Shown: piece by piece, positions 9,171 through 20,112 of the stretch
How positions within the stretch are numbered: position 1 is the stretch's first letter
How the letters are laid out: every line of letters begins with the position of its first letter
Source: Anthopleura xanthogrammica
Taxonomy: Eukaryota; Cnidaria; Anthozoa; Actiniaria; Actiniidae
Reading direction: 5' to 3'
Assembly: GCA_964019055.1 (NCBI GenBank)
Contig: OZ025223.1
Span: 6,636,263-6,700,262, forward strand
Length of the DNA: 64,000 nt
Made by a program: the position numbers and the translations under genes
Notes under the pieces: model-generated
Database searches by the model: none
Told to the model about the DNA's origin: nothing
What the model saw: the letters and a program-made list of their open reading frames with translations, nothing else

Positions 9171-9290
9171 CACGTGCGCAAAAGAATGCAGACCAAAAGT
9201 CTAACTTTTCTGGGCGGGGCAGTAGAAGTTTGTGGGCATGACAGTGACATGTTTTTAGAGCGCGACAAACCAGTTTGGTGACATCCGTAG
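9171..9290 (-). repeat. right terminal inverted repeat of the 3.2-kb transposon
   Basis: Reverse complement of 6054-6173 with one mismatch; flanked by TA at 9291-9292. Lies just upstream of the transposase start and probably overlaps its promoter. Confidence 0.92.
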
Positions 9291-9292
9291 TA

Positions 9293-9444
9293 AAGTGGAA
9301 GGGCAGACTATTCAAGAACCCTCCTCGGCGGGGATCTCCACAAGAGATGCAGCAGGAGAACCAAGTCCTAAACCACCTTCACCAGGCCAACGTTACTCAT
9401 TACGAGCGAGGAAACCACCACGGCGCTTGATCACAGAGTCATAG
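9293..9444 (+). pseudogene. Gypsy integrase C-terminal region, right part
   Basis: Continues the Pro-rich tail of the integrase and ends with RYSLRARKPPRRL followed by TAG at 9442-9444. An RYxxRxRKPPxRL-type end is usual for Ty3/Gypsy pol. It is in frame with the left part once the inserted transposon and one TA are discounted. Confidence 0.65.
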
Positions 9445-9525
9445 GAACATTGACATTATCGTTTAATCATTTGTTTAAATTTGTTGCAACAGTTGTTGAT
9501 TTTGTTTAGAACATTGACTTTTTAT

Positions 9526-9698
9526 AAGGAAGAAAGAAGTGTTATGTAGTTTGGGTTACCTATGGTAGTCATGTGATTGCCATGTGCTAAGACAAAGCTG
9601 TACGTAAGTCAAACGTTGTTATCCAGAAAATAAAGAGGAGTTTACAACCGATTACTTTAGAGATTTACCAAGATTACTGTAGAACCCCAAACATAACA
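9526..9698 (+). repeat. polypurine tract and 3' LTR of the Gypsy element
   Basis: AAGGAAGAAAGAAG at 9526-9539 is a 14-nt polypurine tract directly before TGTTATGT at 9540. The LTR ends with AAACATAACA at 9698. TG...CA termini with an inverted TGTTATGT/ACATAACA pair define a short LTR of about 159 bp. AATAAA lies at 9629. No second LTR was found in the window. Confidence 0.7.
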
Positions 9699-9712
9699 GT
9701 AAGTACAACACC

Positions 9713-10690
9713 ATGATGCGACTAGACAAAACAACCTCCGATATTACGTTAGCTAAATGCGACTGTGTTGCTGGAAAAGGACCGAAAGCTAGTTGTAAAC
9801 ATATAGCCTCGTTGTGCTATGCTATTGAGGACTTCAGTAGGAAGTTTTTAGACGATCTTGACGAGAATACGGGTGAACTTTCTTGTACAGAGAAGCTCAT
9901 GACCTGGAATCACCCAAGAAAGAGGCGACTAGATCCAATGAAGATTAGTGACATGGATTTTTCGATTGAGAGTCACGGTAAAGTTAAGAGGAAGACCACT
10001 CTGAAAGGAAAAAAGCCTGAAGAAGTTATTGGAGAAATAACCGATAGCAATAAGATTGCTGTAAAGAACTTCGTATCAGGCCTCAAAGCCATTAAAAAGA
10101 AGAATCCGAAGGAAAGTTACTCAATTCTTACAATCTTGGATGATCAGCCGAACCCCCCCGTGATAGTCCAACCTAGCACCAAAAATCAGCAACCACTAGA
10201 TAAACAAGACGAAAGTACAAGCTCTTCTGTGTATGCTGCACAAAGTAGTTTGTCAACACTAGAAACCCAGAAGAGTACCACTAACACCAGAATAATTTAT
10301 AAAGAAAAGTTGAGAAAAACTGATCATGAAAGAATCCAGCTTTTCGAAAAAACCCAGTGTCAAAGTGATTGTGAGCTATGGCATGATGAAAGAAAGGGAA
10401 GGATTACTGGTTCTATATGTGGTAAGATCATAAACAGGATGAAGACCATTTACCCTACATCCATCATGAATTCAATTATGGGCCACTGCAGAAACATTCA
10501 AACTGCTGCAATGCTCTTTGGCAAGCAACGAGAAGCTAATATCTTGGTAAGATACATGCACATGCAACACCCAAATGGTCATCATGACCTGAAATTCCAA
10601 AGTTCTGGCCTATTAGTGGATAAAGAACATGAGTGGTTAGCTGCCACACCAGATGCAGTAATCACTGATGGACAAAATGGACAAGCACGC
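9713..10690 (+). pseudogene. SWIM-YqaJ protein, 3' fragment (truncated)
   Basis: The frame begins with ATG at 9713, but the true N-terminus is probably the fragment at 5598. Residues 16-30 are CDC-x9-CKH, the SWIM zinc-finger pattern (C16, C18, C28, H30). After a Lys-rich linker, residues from about 218 resemble the YqaJ/lambda-exonuclease fold: ERKGRITGS, FGKQREANILVRYM and ATPDAVI, the last carrying a catalytic Asp. The following E-x-K active-site strand is absent. The frame runs instead into unrelated GC-rich sequence at about 10690, so the nuclease is truncated. The frame stays open to 10804 by chance. SWIM-YqaJ proteins are repetitive in cnidarians and are probably mobile-element passengers (memory). 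Confidence 0.6.
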
Positions 10691-11410
10691 CGGCCTGGCG
10701 CGCCCTCTATTTTTCAACTTCGAAGTCAGCGGTTTGTTATCAAAATGGCGGCCGTTTCTATGGTTTTGACTGCATTGCGTGACACAGCATGGTCTGCCAA
10801 TTAAAAGGTGATTATATTAATATTTAGAGCATATTATAGGATAGATCGTTGTCACATGATGGATGGATTCAACATGGATGCCGAGGTGAGTTTTCATTGA
10901 TCTACAGCTAGAAATCGAATATTTTTGCCGTGTTTTTGAGTCCCGTACGTAGATTAGGGCTTGAATTTAAAGAGCAGACATGCTTTTACTAATTTGTGAA
11001 GAAAAAAATCTTAAAATCGATTTATTAAGTTTTTGAAACGGCAAAGTTGCTCTCGGTAATCGTCTCCAGATGTTGGCTTCAACAACTTCTCATCCCTTGT
11101 TCTTAGATAAGAAAATGGTTCCGCCCGCCAGAATGATAGTTTGCCTCAAAACTCGTTTGGCATTAGCAGCTCGATCATATATCTTGAGCTCAACAAACAT
11201 AAAAATTGTTTTCAGCTAGAGACAACAATTTAAAGTGATTCCTATCAGTTCAAGATCTCGAATTAATATAAGTCTTAAAGGAGAATAAGCTTCAACTTGC
11301 TGATGTTTTTTACAATTATAGTACCACAGAAAGTATCCAGCTCAATTTAAATTTTGTCTTTAAAGAACATGGAAATACTGAGTTGGCCAGCTTGTTGAAC
11401 CACTACACCT
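10691..11410. other. junction and 5' region of the next gene
   Basis: Begins with GC-rich sequence unlike its surroundings (GCCGGCCTGGCGCGCCC), probably the edge of another element. ATG at 10876 followed by GATGCCGAG|GTGAGT near 10885 could be a tiny first coding exon of the gene at 11411. The rest looks intronic. Confidence 0.35.
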
Positions 11411-13307
11411 GTGATAATGGCAAAGGGAAAAAATAGGAGATGTAATTCTAAAACAATATCAAAACAGCATTTTCTTGTTGGAGAGCTTGCGAAGAGAAGG
11501 GCAAACCTTAAAGAGGAATATCTATCAGGATCTAAAGAATTGAAGGAGGAGAAGAAGAGACTTGCTAATCTAAATGCAAAAGTAAGCTTTTAATTAAATT
11601 ATTATATATTATAAAATGAAACCTCATATGTTTATGCTTACAGTTTATCTGATTAGTTTAGGAAAAGCCAGCTATAACAAGTTATATTATTTTATATTAG
11701 GCAAAAATACTGAAGGAAAAGGCAGACAGGCTAGAAGCATGTCAAAGTACAAACACCCAGAATAGTTTCCTATTACCAGAAACAAGAGAAAAGAGGAAGA
11801 GGGCTTTCAGAGAAAAAGCAACATCAGTTGTCGATGAACGTAACTCTCAGAGGCTTACTATAAAGCCAAGTTCTGCCTGTAAATCGTAAAAAAGAAACAT
11901 TAGAGGCATGTTCCCTAATACATGGTAGCAGTAGTGATGACCTAAAGCCATGTCTTGATGGTATGTGGTTTTCTTTCATTAATACAGTTAGCATAAATCA
12001 ATTAGATGAGTACTTAATGCATTCAGATAAGGGTAAGAAGGTCATCCAGTCCATTAATAAGAAAGAAACCAACTCTTTTGAAAAAAGTGATGAAAATATA
12101 CAGCGGAGTATCAATGTACTTTACAATAAGGGCCTTATAAGTAAGGAAAAGTATAAGTCAATACGTACGACATTATATATGAAGTCAATTAATAACAAAA
12201 GCAAAGTACATAAAACAAGAAGAAGTATTGGTAGCACAGGGAAAATCCCTAAACTCTTGAGTTATGATAAACTTATAGCTTTCATCAATAGTGTTGATAC
12301 TGGAAATGTTAGAGATATAATGACTGATTTTTGTTATGATCTCGATGATGACCAGCAAGTAGATGGTGCATACAGAGACCTGGAGGAGTTTATTATTCTT
12401 TTAGCAGAAATGTACATAGAATTAGAAGATAGCATTGTTCTGTTGGACTTTGGAAAACCCAAGTACCATTTTAATCTTGCCATTGGGGCTGACGGAGCTC
12501 CATTTGGTAAGGATGACGAGGCTACGGCATGGCTCGTTTCATTTGTCAATGTAGGTACAAGAATCGGAAGTCCCGATGAAAACTTTCTCCTTTGTGGGGC
12601 TAATTGTCCAGAGTCACATAAAACAATGTTTAGATATGCAAAAAAAGTATTTGCAGATGTTAAGAAAGTTGAAAGTAAGACTTATACTATTTTGCATCAT
12701 TCAGTTACCTTTAAGTTTGTTCTTGTCCCAAGTGACATGAAATGGTTGGCTACATTTTCTGGTGAGCTTAGCAATGCTGCTTACTATTTCTCCACATTTG
12801 CCAATGTGAACTCAGACAATAAGTATAAGGTAAATGGGTCTATTGGCTATGAAGAGAATTGCACATGGCAACCATGGCAATATGCTGAAAGAATTTCAGT
12901 TGCAACTGCTGTTCAAGAGAAAAAGGAAGAATTATCTCGTACAAAACTAGCAGAGTCAACAAAACGAAATAAGGTTTTGGAATTTATTAGAGACAAAAAG
13001 TCAAGACAAGAGTTCAATCCATTAATGAATGAATTAGTTGACTCAGCCTTTTCAGAACCACTACACTGTGCAAACAATGCTTGCCAACAGCTGTTTTTAT
13101 GCCTCTTAAATCAAGCAGTTGCAAGAAGTACAAACATGATTGGCTCTAAATGTGTCATTAGTGAGTTATCTGATGAAATACCTTTTAAAAAGTTTTTGCT
13201 TGCATTGAAGACTAATTGCAAAGCATCAAGGCTTTATAAGAAAGTTATTAAATGGTTCGCAGAAGGTAAACGTCAGCAATTTGAGTATCGCTTTACAGGC
13301 AAAGAGA
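11411..13307 (+). pseudogene. transposon-associated protein with GADGAPFG core (split and frameshifted)
   Basis: A first exon with a basic, coiled-coil-like N-terminus (11411-11581) ends at a GTAAGC donor; an acceptor at 11698-11700 opens the next exon in phase. One frameshift near 11886 separates this from the long frame through 11963-13307. The core carries IGADGAPFGKDDEATAWL (about residue 174 of the long frame) and later LVPSDMKWLATFSGELSNAA. Asp in 'DGAP' followed by a second Asp in 'SDMKW' resembles a DDE/RNase H-like layout and recalls SSDGAPM of the EnSpm relic downstream; this is inference. The family recurs in Hydra and corals as I recall. A non-LTR element interrupts it at 13308. 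Confidence 0.5.
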
Positions 13308-14640
13308 CCAAGGCTTTTTGCCATTATTTTATGTACCAGGTGGCACATCTGACTCCCATTCTTTTAACTGTGGTGTCCCCCAGGGATCTGTCTTAGGACC
13401 TATACTGTTCCTACTATATACCTCACCTATAGCTGATATTATCCATTCTCATAATATCGACTATCATCTTTATGCTGATGATACTCAACTGTATGTTTCT
13501 TTTTCTATTTCTTGTTCTCATGAGTTAGATGATGCCAAACTTAGACTTGAGTTGTGTGTAAATAATATAGATAAATGGATGGTTGACAACAAGCTTAAGT
13601 TGAATGGAGACAAGACTGAAATCCTTGTATTATCTGCTGCTCATCGCCCTCCTCCTTCTATTGACAGCATAAATATTTCTGGATATGACATTTCTCCAAC
13701 CTCATCTGCACGTAATATTGGGGTTATTTTTGATGACAAGCTGTCTCTTGAAGCCCACATTACTTCTATTTGTAAATCATGTTTTTTCCACATTCACAAC
13801 ATCTGGAAAATCCGTAGGCACCTCAGTCAACAATCTTGTGAAATCCTTGTGCATGCATTAATCTCTTCCAAGCTTGACTTTTGTAATTCTCTACTCTATG
13901 GTCTACCCAAGTCTTTACTACAAAAACTGCAATATGCACAAAATTCTGCCGCAAGGCTCGTCACTATATGTCGTAAACATGATCATATTTCGCCTGTTCT
14001 TCTAGATTTGCATTGGCTCCCTGTAGAACAACGTATTTAAAATACTTTTGATTACATTTAAAATTTTGAATAACAGTTCTCCTTTGTATCTCTCCGACCT
14101 CATTAAAGTGTATGTACCTTCTCGGTCCTTGAGATCTTCCTCATCCAATCTTTTAAAAAAATCTTCTTTTAATCTGAAATCCTATGGTAGGAGGGCTTTC
14201 TCCTATGCAGCACCTGAACTGTGGAACAGCCTCCCAGTTAACATAAAATCAAGTCCTTCTATTGATCATTTTAAAAGTAATCTTAAGACCTGGCTCTTTA
14301 AGCGAGCATTTGATTTACCTTAGATACAAGTACGCCAATAATCACATAGTAATTTAAATTTTAGTTGAGTCCTAACCATTAATGTCTTATTGAATTTTAT
14401 AAATAGTAAAAAGGCTCAAATCAAAGTTTTAGCATAATTTACTTTAGATACATTATGCCAGTAATGACATAGTAATTTAAATTTTAGTTAAGTCTTAACC
14501 ATTAATGTTTTATTGAATTTTATAAATAGTAAAAAGCCCAAATAAAAGTTTTATCATAATTTTGTAAAGCGCTGTTGCAATCCCCAGATGAAACAGCGCT
14601 ATATAAATTTTCTTTATTATTATTATTATTATTATTCTCT
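13308..14640 (+). mobile_element. 5'-truncated CR1/L2-like non-LTR retrotransposon with 7-bp target duplication
   Basis: AAAGAGA at 13301-13307 and again at 14641-14647 flank the element. It begins inside the reverse transcriptase and ends with a GCGCTATATAAAT-type 3' end followed by (TTA)n at 14614-14636, as in many non-LTR elements. It interrupts the GADGAPFG gene. Confidence 0.8.
13318..14320 (+). pseudogene. reverse transcriptase C-terminal half
   Basis: The first frame (13318-14037) holds [13 protein letters not shown] and [10 protein letters not shown] motifs 4 and 5, followed by the thumb and the [13 protein letters not shown] motif. A TAA at 14038 interrupts it. The second frame (14048-14320) continues with LYLSDLIKVYVPSRSLRSSS and ELWNSLPVNIKSS, the usual C-terminal pattern of these elements. 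The endonuclease and the first RT motifs are missing. Confidence 0.85.
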
Positions 14641-14647
14641 AAAGAGA

Positions 14648-14773
14648 GACAGTGATCTGCCATCTCAGCAACTCATGCTTACATATATTGCATTTGCTGC
14701 TTTGAAACTCAGAGATGCCATTTCAAGGTTTAACAGAATTATAATTGATCCCTGGACCAGCTCCCGAAAGTGA
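14648..14773 (+). pseudogene. continuation of the GADGAPFG gene beyond the retroelement
   Basis: The frame after the target duplication reads RDSDLPSQQLMLTYIAFAAL and ends in TGA at 14771-14773. It looks like coding sequence and fits a gene continuing past the insertion, though the two halves are one base out of register. Confidence 0.35.
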
Positions 14774-15065
14774 TTATGCATACTTAGAAGCCATTAGAAA
14801 GTTGGAAAATTGCTTCAAAATCGAGGATAATTTCTACTACGAAAGACACATATTTTGACAGATGGCGTTCAACGAGACAGAAAGTTGTTTTCATCTTTAT
14901 TCCCTTATTTTGGGGTCTTAGTGGCCTGTACAATACGACAGTATTATATTTACAAGCTTATATGAGGTTGAATGATTTTTTTCTAACTCCAAGTTAAAAA
15001 TCCTCTAAATAATAATACATCACTACTGTCTTGGGAAAAAAATACGTCTGATATAGGAGCCAATT

Positions 15066-15913
15066 TTGAAAGGTCTCATCAGGGGTTCTATGGATTGGAG
15101 CTTCATCAAAAAGGAACAAATGAAAGGACGAGTGCACCCACTGAAAAAGCTGGTGATTGGAGTAGCAGACCAACTCAACTTGATTTGTCTAGCAACTGGA
15201 AAGGGCGTTTTAAGGTGCGAATGGTTCTTATCAGATGATAGTGCTTTTGAGAAGGTGGTTTCGCACCATCCTATTCTCAACATAAAGTTCAAAAAAGTCA
15301 AGGAACCTCGAAAGTTCTACTGCAAGATCAAAGACACAGATGAGGAACAATACTCCAAAGAACTGACAGTGTCATTCACTGGCAACATGGAAGGGAAATT
15401 ACAAATTCAAAAAGAAAGACCTATGACGCAAATTATTTCTACAATTTGGAGCTATGGAAAAGAGAGTTCCCAAAAATTGGAAACAACGGAAGAGGAAATA
15501 AAAGATGTGATCCCGAATCACAAGAAATATTTGCTAGAAATTGCAAATACCAGAGGCACCAGGCATATCTACAATGGCCATCGGGACAATATAACAAGAA
15601 AGTATTTATTTACTTCGGCAGCAATATTTTGGGAGAAGAAATGGTAAAAGAAATAACAAGTCTTGTTGTGAAGTTGTTCCCAAGGGAATACAGTGTAACA
15701 ACAAGCAATGTTTAAAGTGAATTACCGCCAAATTCGTCTACACCGAGATACATCATAACTGTCCTAGTGGAAAAAGCCATCACAAAGTTCATCATGAACA
15801 AAACTAACTGCAGCTATTACGAGACAACTGGGTTAGGCTGTGGTTCCGAAACAGCACAGGAAACAAGTTATGCAAAAGAGTGGGACAAAATCATGAAAAA
15901 TGAAGCCAAATAA
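15066..15913 (+). pseudogene. unidentified coding relic, possibly the C-terminal part of the GADGAPFG gene
   Basis: A 193-codon frame (15066-15644) contains VADQLNLICLATGKGVLRCEWF and VSFTGNMEGKLQIQ. A second overlapping frame (15446-15712) reads IYFGSNILGEEMVKEITSLV. After 15712 another stretch (about 15736-15913) reads ILVEKAITKFIMNKTNCSY and ends in a stop. Frame changes suggest decay. I do not recognise the family. Confidence 0.35.
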
Positions 15914-16263
15914 GCTTTTCAGTTTATATTATTTATTATTATATTATTTTATATATGCTAAGATCAAAGAGGATGAAATCATTAACATTGACAATTATCA
16001 AAAACTTTTATCTCATTATCTAATATAAATTATATTCATTTATTTCTTACTATGATTTTGATAACTATTTACCAATTAATAAAGTAATTGGAAGACAGTT
16101 TTATATACATATATTATCATTGATATTTAAAGTGCATATAAGCCCTACAGGATGGCTTTATGATTTGAAAGCCCTTATAAAATAAACAAGAATGGCGTTT
16201 ACTATTCTTTGATATCTCTTTTCGTTGCGGAGATATTCAATATAGAAATTACGAAGAGAAAAT
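15914..16263. other. intergenic, AT-rich
   Basis: No coding signal. It may contain the left end of the EnSpm element that follows, but I found no clear CACTA/CACTG terminus. Confidence 0.4.
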
Positions 16264-19200
16264 ATGGAAACTATGGCAGAGGCAGTCATACAATGTGTAA
16301 AGGGGGCAAGGTTTGGAGGACAATATCTTGATGTGATAAATAAAGCAACTGATTTTGCATTCTGGATGAATTACACCGGTAACAGCTCAGAAAGTGAAAT
16401 AAGTGATTCCTATTTAAGTCTCGGCTCAGAAAGCCACTCGGACTCAGACGATTCCATTTTTGAAGCTACCTGTTCTAGCTCCTCTGAAAGCTCCAGTGAC
16501 GTTGGCCTTGAACAGCATGTGATTGCAACACCCACTAAAAGCCATGGAAGGAAAAGAAAATAATTTTCTTCATTTTGTGAATACAATATCCAAGATGATC
16601 TTAGTGACAGCAATTCGACAACATGCACAAGCGACAATGAAACTGTTGAATTGCCAAAAAAGCAAGATCTAAGCTCGAATAGCAGTGAACCTGTGCGCGC
16701 CTTGCAAAACGAAGATGGAGCTCTTGAGAGATACGAAAACTTATCAGACCATGAATTATATAATAATACAGATCTTCAATACAGCCCTGACCCTCCCAGT
16801 CCTGTTTTTAGTTCCGAATGTAGCAGTAGTAGTGGCTCGGAATCCGATGAATTGGAACCTTGTAGCGAAGACAACACAGACTGTAGCGAGTCTATGGAAG
16901 ATTTAAGTGCAATCTACCCTGGATCTAGTATTACTACAGAAAACTTTGATGCACTGTTGTTGGCATTTTCACAAAAACATCATTTACCTGAGGCTGCAAT
17001 AGATGACTTGCTAAAAAATTTTAAACTAACACTACCCGAGAGCAACAATGTTACACCTTCCTCGTACAAATTAAACAAAAGAAATGCAAAGTGTGCCCTT
17101 TTGTACGAACACATCCAAGCTTGTCCAAATTGTCATCAGACAGTCAAAAAAGAACTTTTATGCCAAAATATCAACTGCCAAAGTCATGGTGAAAAGGTTG
17201 ATGCTGTTTGATTCTTTGTTCTTCCTATCAAACCTCAAATTCAATGACTAATCAAAGGTAAATTCATTAATTATTTAGTCATTAATTTCTTCATTCATTC
17301 TAATTTTGCTTTGTGACTGAAAAAAGAACACAATATAATCTGTTTTTTTTTTTGTAAAGTCGGCTACACAAGCGATTTTTTGCTTGCACAGGCGATGCGA
17401 TTTTTCAAAAATTACCATCTCACGTGTTAATAGCCACCCTTGCACAGACGACGCGACAGCTGAAAAAATCGCATAAAATATTTTCGAGAAATTAAATGAA
17501 TTGCATTATTTTGGGAAAAGATGTTTTCCAAACAAAATTGGGGCAATTTTTCTACATGTTTTGGTAGATAAATTTGCATGTAACAAAAACGATAATCGTA
17601 AAAAAAAAGTTTTTTTTACCACTAAATAAACTTTTATTTTTTTATTTACATAATTTGATTATCCTTTTTTTCAGAACACTGGAAAGATATTTCGAATTAC
17701 AGCAATGAAATGTCAGTGCCATCACCCCACTTAAGAGACATTGTAGATGGTAGAGTATACCAAACATTTAAAAGTCAGGACCCTCGTGCAAGAAATAAGA
17801 ATATTTTCTCCCTAGTAGTAAGCAGTGATGGAGCACCAATGATAAAATCGAGAAAGTATAATATCTGGCCTTTAATGTGCTTTCTGGTTGAGCTACCTCC
17901 AAATGAAAGATACAAGTTTACAAATATTATGCTTACTGGTCTTTGGTATGGAAAAGAAAAGCCCATAGTAGAATTGTACCTTAAGAGCTTTGTAGATGAA
18001 CTCAATATTTTAAACACAGGCTGTGAATTTGAAAATAATACTGGCCAAAAAATCCCATCCATTTGCCGAATACAATCTGTTGTTCCAGATCTTCCAGCAA
18101 AAGCAATGCTTTTTAATGTGAAACAATACAATGGTTTATTTGGGTGCACAACCTGCAAGCATCCAGGCACCTATGACAATGAGTTGAGATCAAGGATCTA
18201 TGAATATACCACCTCAAAAAATGTGTCCCAAAGAACAGCTAAGGAGAGTCGTAAATATGCCAAATTAGCAGAAAAATCAGGGAAAATTATATTTGGTATC
18301 AAGGGAAAAAATGTTTTCGGAAATCTGGTCATGATACCAGATAATCTCCCCATTGATTGGATGCACTGTGTTTGCGAGGGCATCCTCAAGAGACAGTTAT
18401 TTAATAGATGGCTGAATGATAACAATGGCAATGAAGATTACAGCCTGACAGAGATTTTAGAACCTTTAGATGAACTTTTCCTATCAGTTAAAGTACCTCA
18501 TGACTTTACTAGAAAACCACGCAGTTTTATTGACCGCAAACATTGGAAAGCATCAGAATTTCGTTTGTTTGTTCTTTTTGCTGGACTCCCTTGCCTCAGA
18601 CAAGCTGTTCTTTTAGATGCCTTTCCAGTTGACCATTTCTTTCATTTTGCACTGCTTGTAACTGGATTGCGTTATCTTCATGCAGTTCCTGTATCAGCTG
18701 AATGTGTTGAATTGGCACAAGTTTTGTTAGATAACTTTGTAAGGCTCATGCCCATTCTTTATGGCCAAAAAGAATGTACCCACAACACTCATGCTCTTCT
18801 TCACTTTCCCTCGCCAGTTTTGGACAGTGCCTCCTTGTCCTACACCTCAGCTTTTGTGTTCGAGTCCTTTATTTTTCCATCTGAAAAATATGTTTACTGG
18901 AACGAGAGGCATCCCAAAGCAGATGGTGGAAAAGCTTGGTATAAGCCAAAACTACAGAAACCATGTTAGGGATACTTGCATGGATAACCCTGATGTGCAA
19001 AGGTTTGCAGTTCATATTTTAAAGGAGCATCAAAATAACAGAGTAACAGAAGGAGGAATAGTATTACATGAGCCAATAAAGTACATGGAGCTATTACATC
19101 CATTTGATGAAGCTTTAAATACAGCTTTTGGGGATCAACAAGATTCACAGTTTCTTGTATCCCACTGAATGACAAAAGACAATGTAACTTTTCACAGCAC

Positions 19201-19567
19201 TATGTATCCAAGAAAGGGCAAATCATGCAGCTATATTGTCCAATACCGTCTACAGCCTGAGAGGAACAAGCATTATGGTGAAGTGGTGTGCTATCTCCTA
19301 GTTGGTGACATAGCCTTTGCACTAATTAGGAAATACAGCCCAACAGGTGCAAATGTTTGTCAATGACTAAGTGATGATGCAACTGATCCAGCTCTACGTG
19401 AAATCGTGCAACAACAATTATTAGTTGGAAATCATTTCTTAGAAATTGGACAGACAGACACTTTTCTAGTAAAAAAATGCAGCATGATTGAAAACAGATG
19501 TTTATACGTTCCAAGCAATGACACTAAGGCTTTTAATACTGTCTTAGATACACCTTATGAACATGAT
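16264..19567 (+). pseudogene. CACTA/EnSpm transposase (TNP2-like), decayed
   Basis: Exon 1 (16264-17257) has a Ser/Asp/Glu-rich N-terminus and a zinc-binding-like segment (CALLYEHIQACPNC...CQNINCQSH). It carries TAA at 16561 and TGA at 17209 and 17245. Donor GTAAAT at 17258 and acceptor TCAG at 17671-17674 join in phase to exon 2. Exon 2 contains SSDGAPM, CTTCKHPG, LPIDWMHCVCEG, a FRLFVLFAGLP segment and HALLHFPSPVLD, the order typical of the TNP2 transposase domain. A frameshift near 18870-18905 moves into the frame holding GTRGIPKQMVEKLG. TGA codons at 19166 and 19364 follow, before a last open piece ending at 19567. The stops are all compatible with CGA/CAA decay. Not functional; the terminal repeats were not located. 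Confidence 0.7.
17258..17674 (+). other. intron of the EnSpm transposase
   Basis: Bounded by GTAAAT and a pyrimidine-rich TTTTTTTCAG. The flanking phases agree (1 + 2 bases). Contains T-rich and palindromic AT sequence. Confidence 0.6.
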
Positions 19568-20112
19568 TGAACTTGAAGTGTACTGTCCATGCAATTAAAA
19601 AAGATTTTTTTTGTTATTAAGAAGAAATACAAATTATATTATACAGCATTTATAAATATGGATTGTATATATAATAAGTAATTTAAGACATAGAATTATG
19701 CATAATTAATAAGAGACTTGAAGCATGAGATTCTAGGAAATTTTAAATCTTAAAAATATTGTAATAATAATGTTTAAAAATGGAAATCACTTGAGGGCAT
19801 GTTTGCATATGTTAATTGCCCCTTGTTGTGCACTCAAAAGCAAATATGAGATTCATAGAATTTTGACAGTAGGATCCATATATATTATATATATGCTCAT
19901 TATAAATCTAGTCGTATTACAAATTATTACTCAAGAAATGCATGTGGTACATTATGGTCTATAGGTATTAGCTTATATAAAGATTGAATCCATTAATTGT
20001 AATTAGGAGTTTAATTAATACAAAATATATATATTGTTATGATATATTTTCTTATTTTTGTTAAGAATTATTAATCAAATTAATAAAATCTTATTTAAGA
20101 TTGGTCATTAAG
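19568..20112. other. AT-rich region after EnSpm
   Basis: No gene. Very AT-rich, with ATATAT tracts; probably the 3' subterminal part of the EnSpm element. Confidence 0.4.

Larger units (their letters stand above)
6054..9290. mobile_element. complete two-gene DNA transposon with 120-bp TIRs and TA target duplication
   Basis: Left TIR 6054-6173 and right TIR 9171-9290 are exact reverse complements except for one visible mismatch, and both ends carry the 5' terminus CTACGGATGTCACC. TA flanks each end (6052-6053 and 9291-9292), as for Tc1/mariner/IS630 elements. Inside are two intact, convergent genes: a PB1/CCHC/UIM-like protein (plus) and a DD37E transposase (minus), about 460 bp apart. Removing the element and one TA leaves the Gypsy frame in register. 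The near-identical ends and intact frames suggest recent transposition. Confidence 0.9.
5776..9698 (+). mobile_element. truncated Ty3/Gypsy LTR retrotransposon, host of a nested DNA transposon
   Basis: The remains comprise the integrase C-terminus (5776-6053 and 9293-9444), a polypurine tract (9526-9539) and one short LTR (9540-9698). The 5' LTR, gag, protease, RT and most of the integrase are missing, so the left boundary is a deletion junction. The insertion lies inside the SWIM-YqaJ gene. A complete DNA transposon occupies 6054-9290. Confidence 0.7.

Noticed and set aside
17775..18170. 131-residue minus-strand frame opposite the EnSpm transposase
   Set aside because: It is the antisense shadow of clear TNP2 coding sequence.
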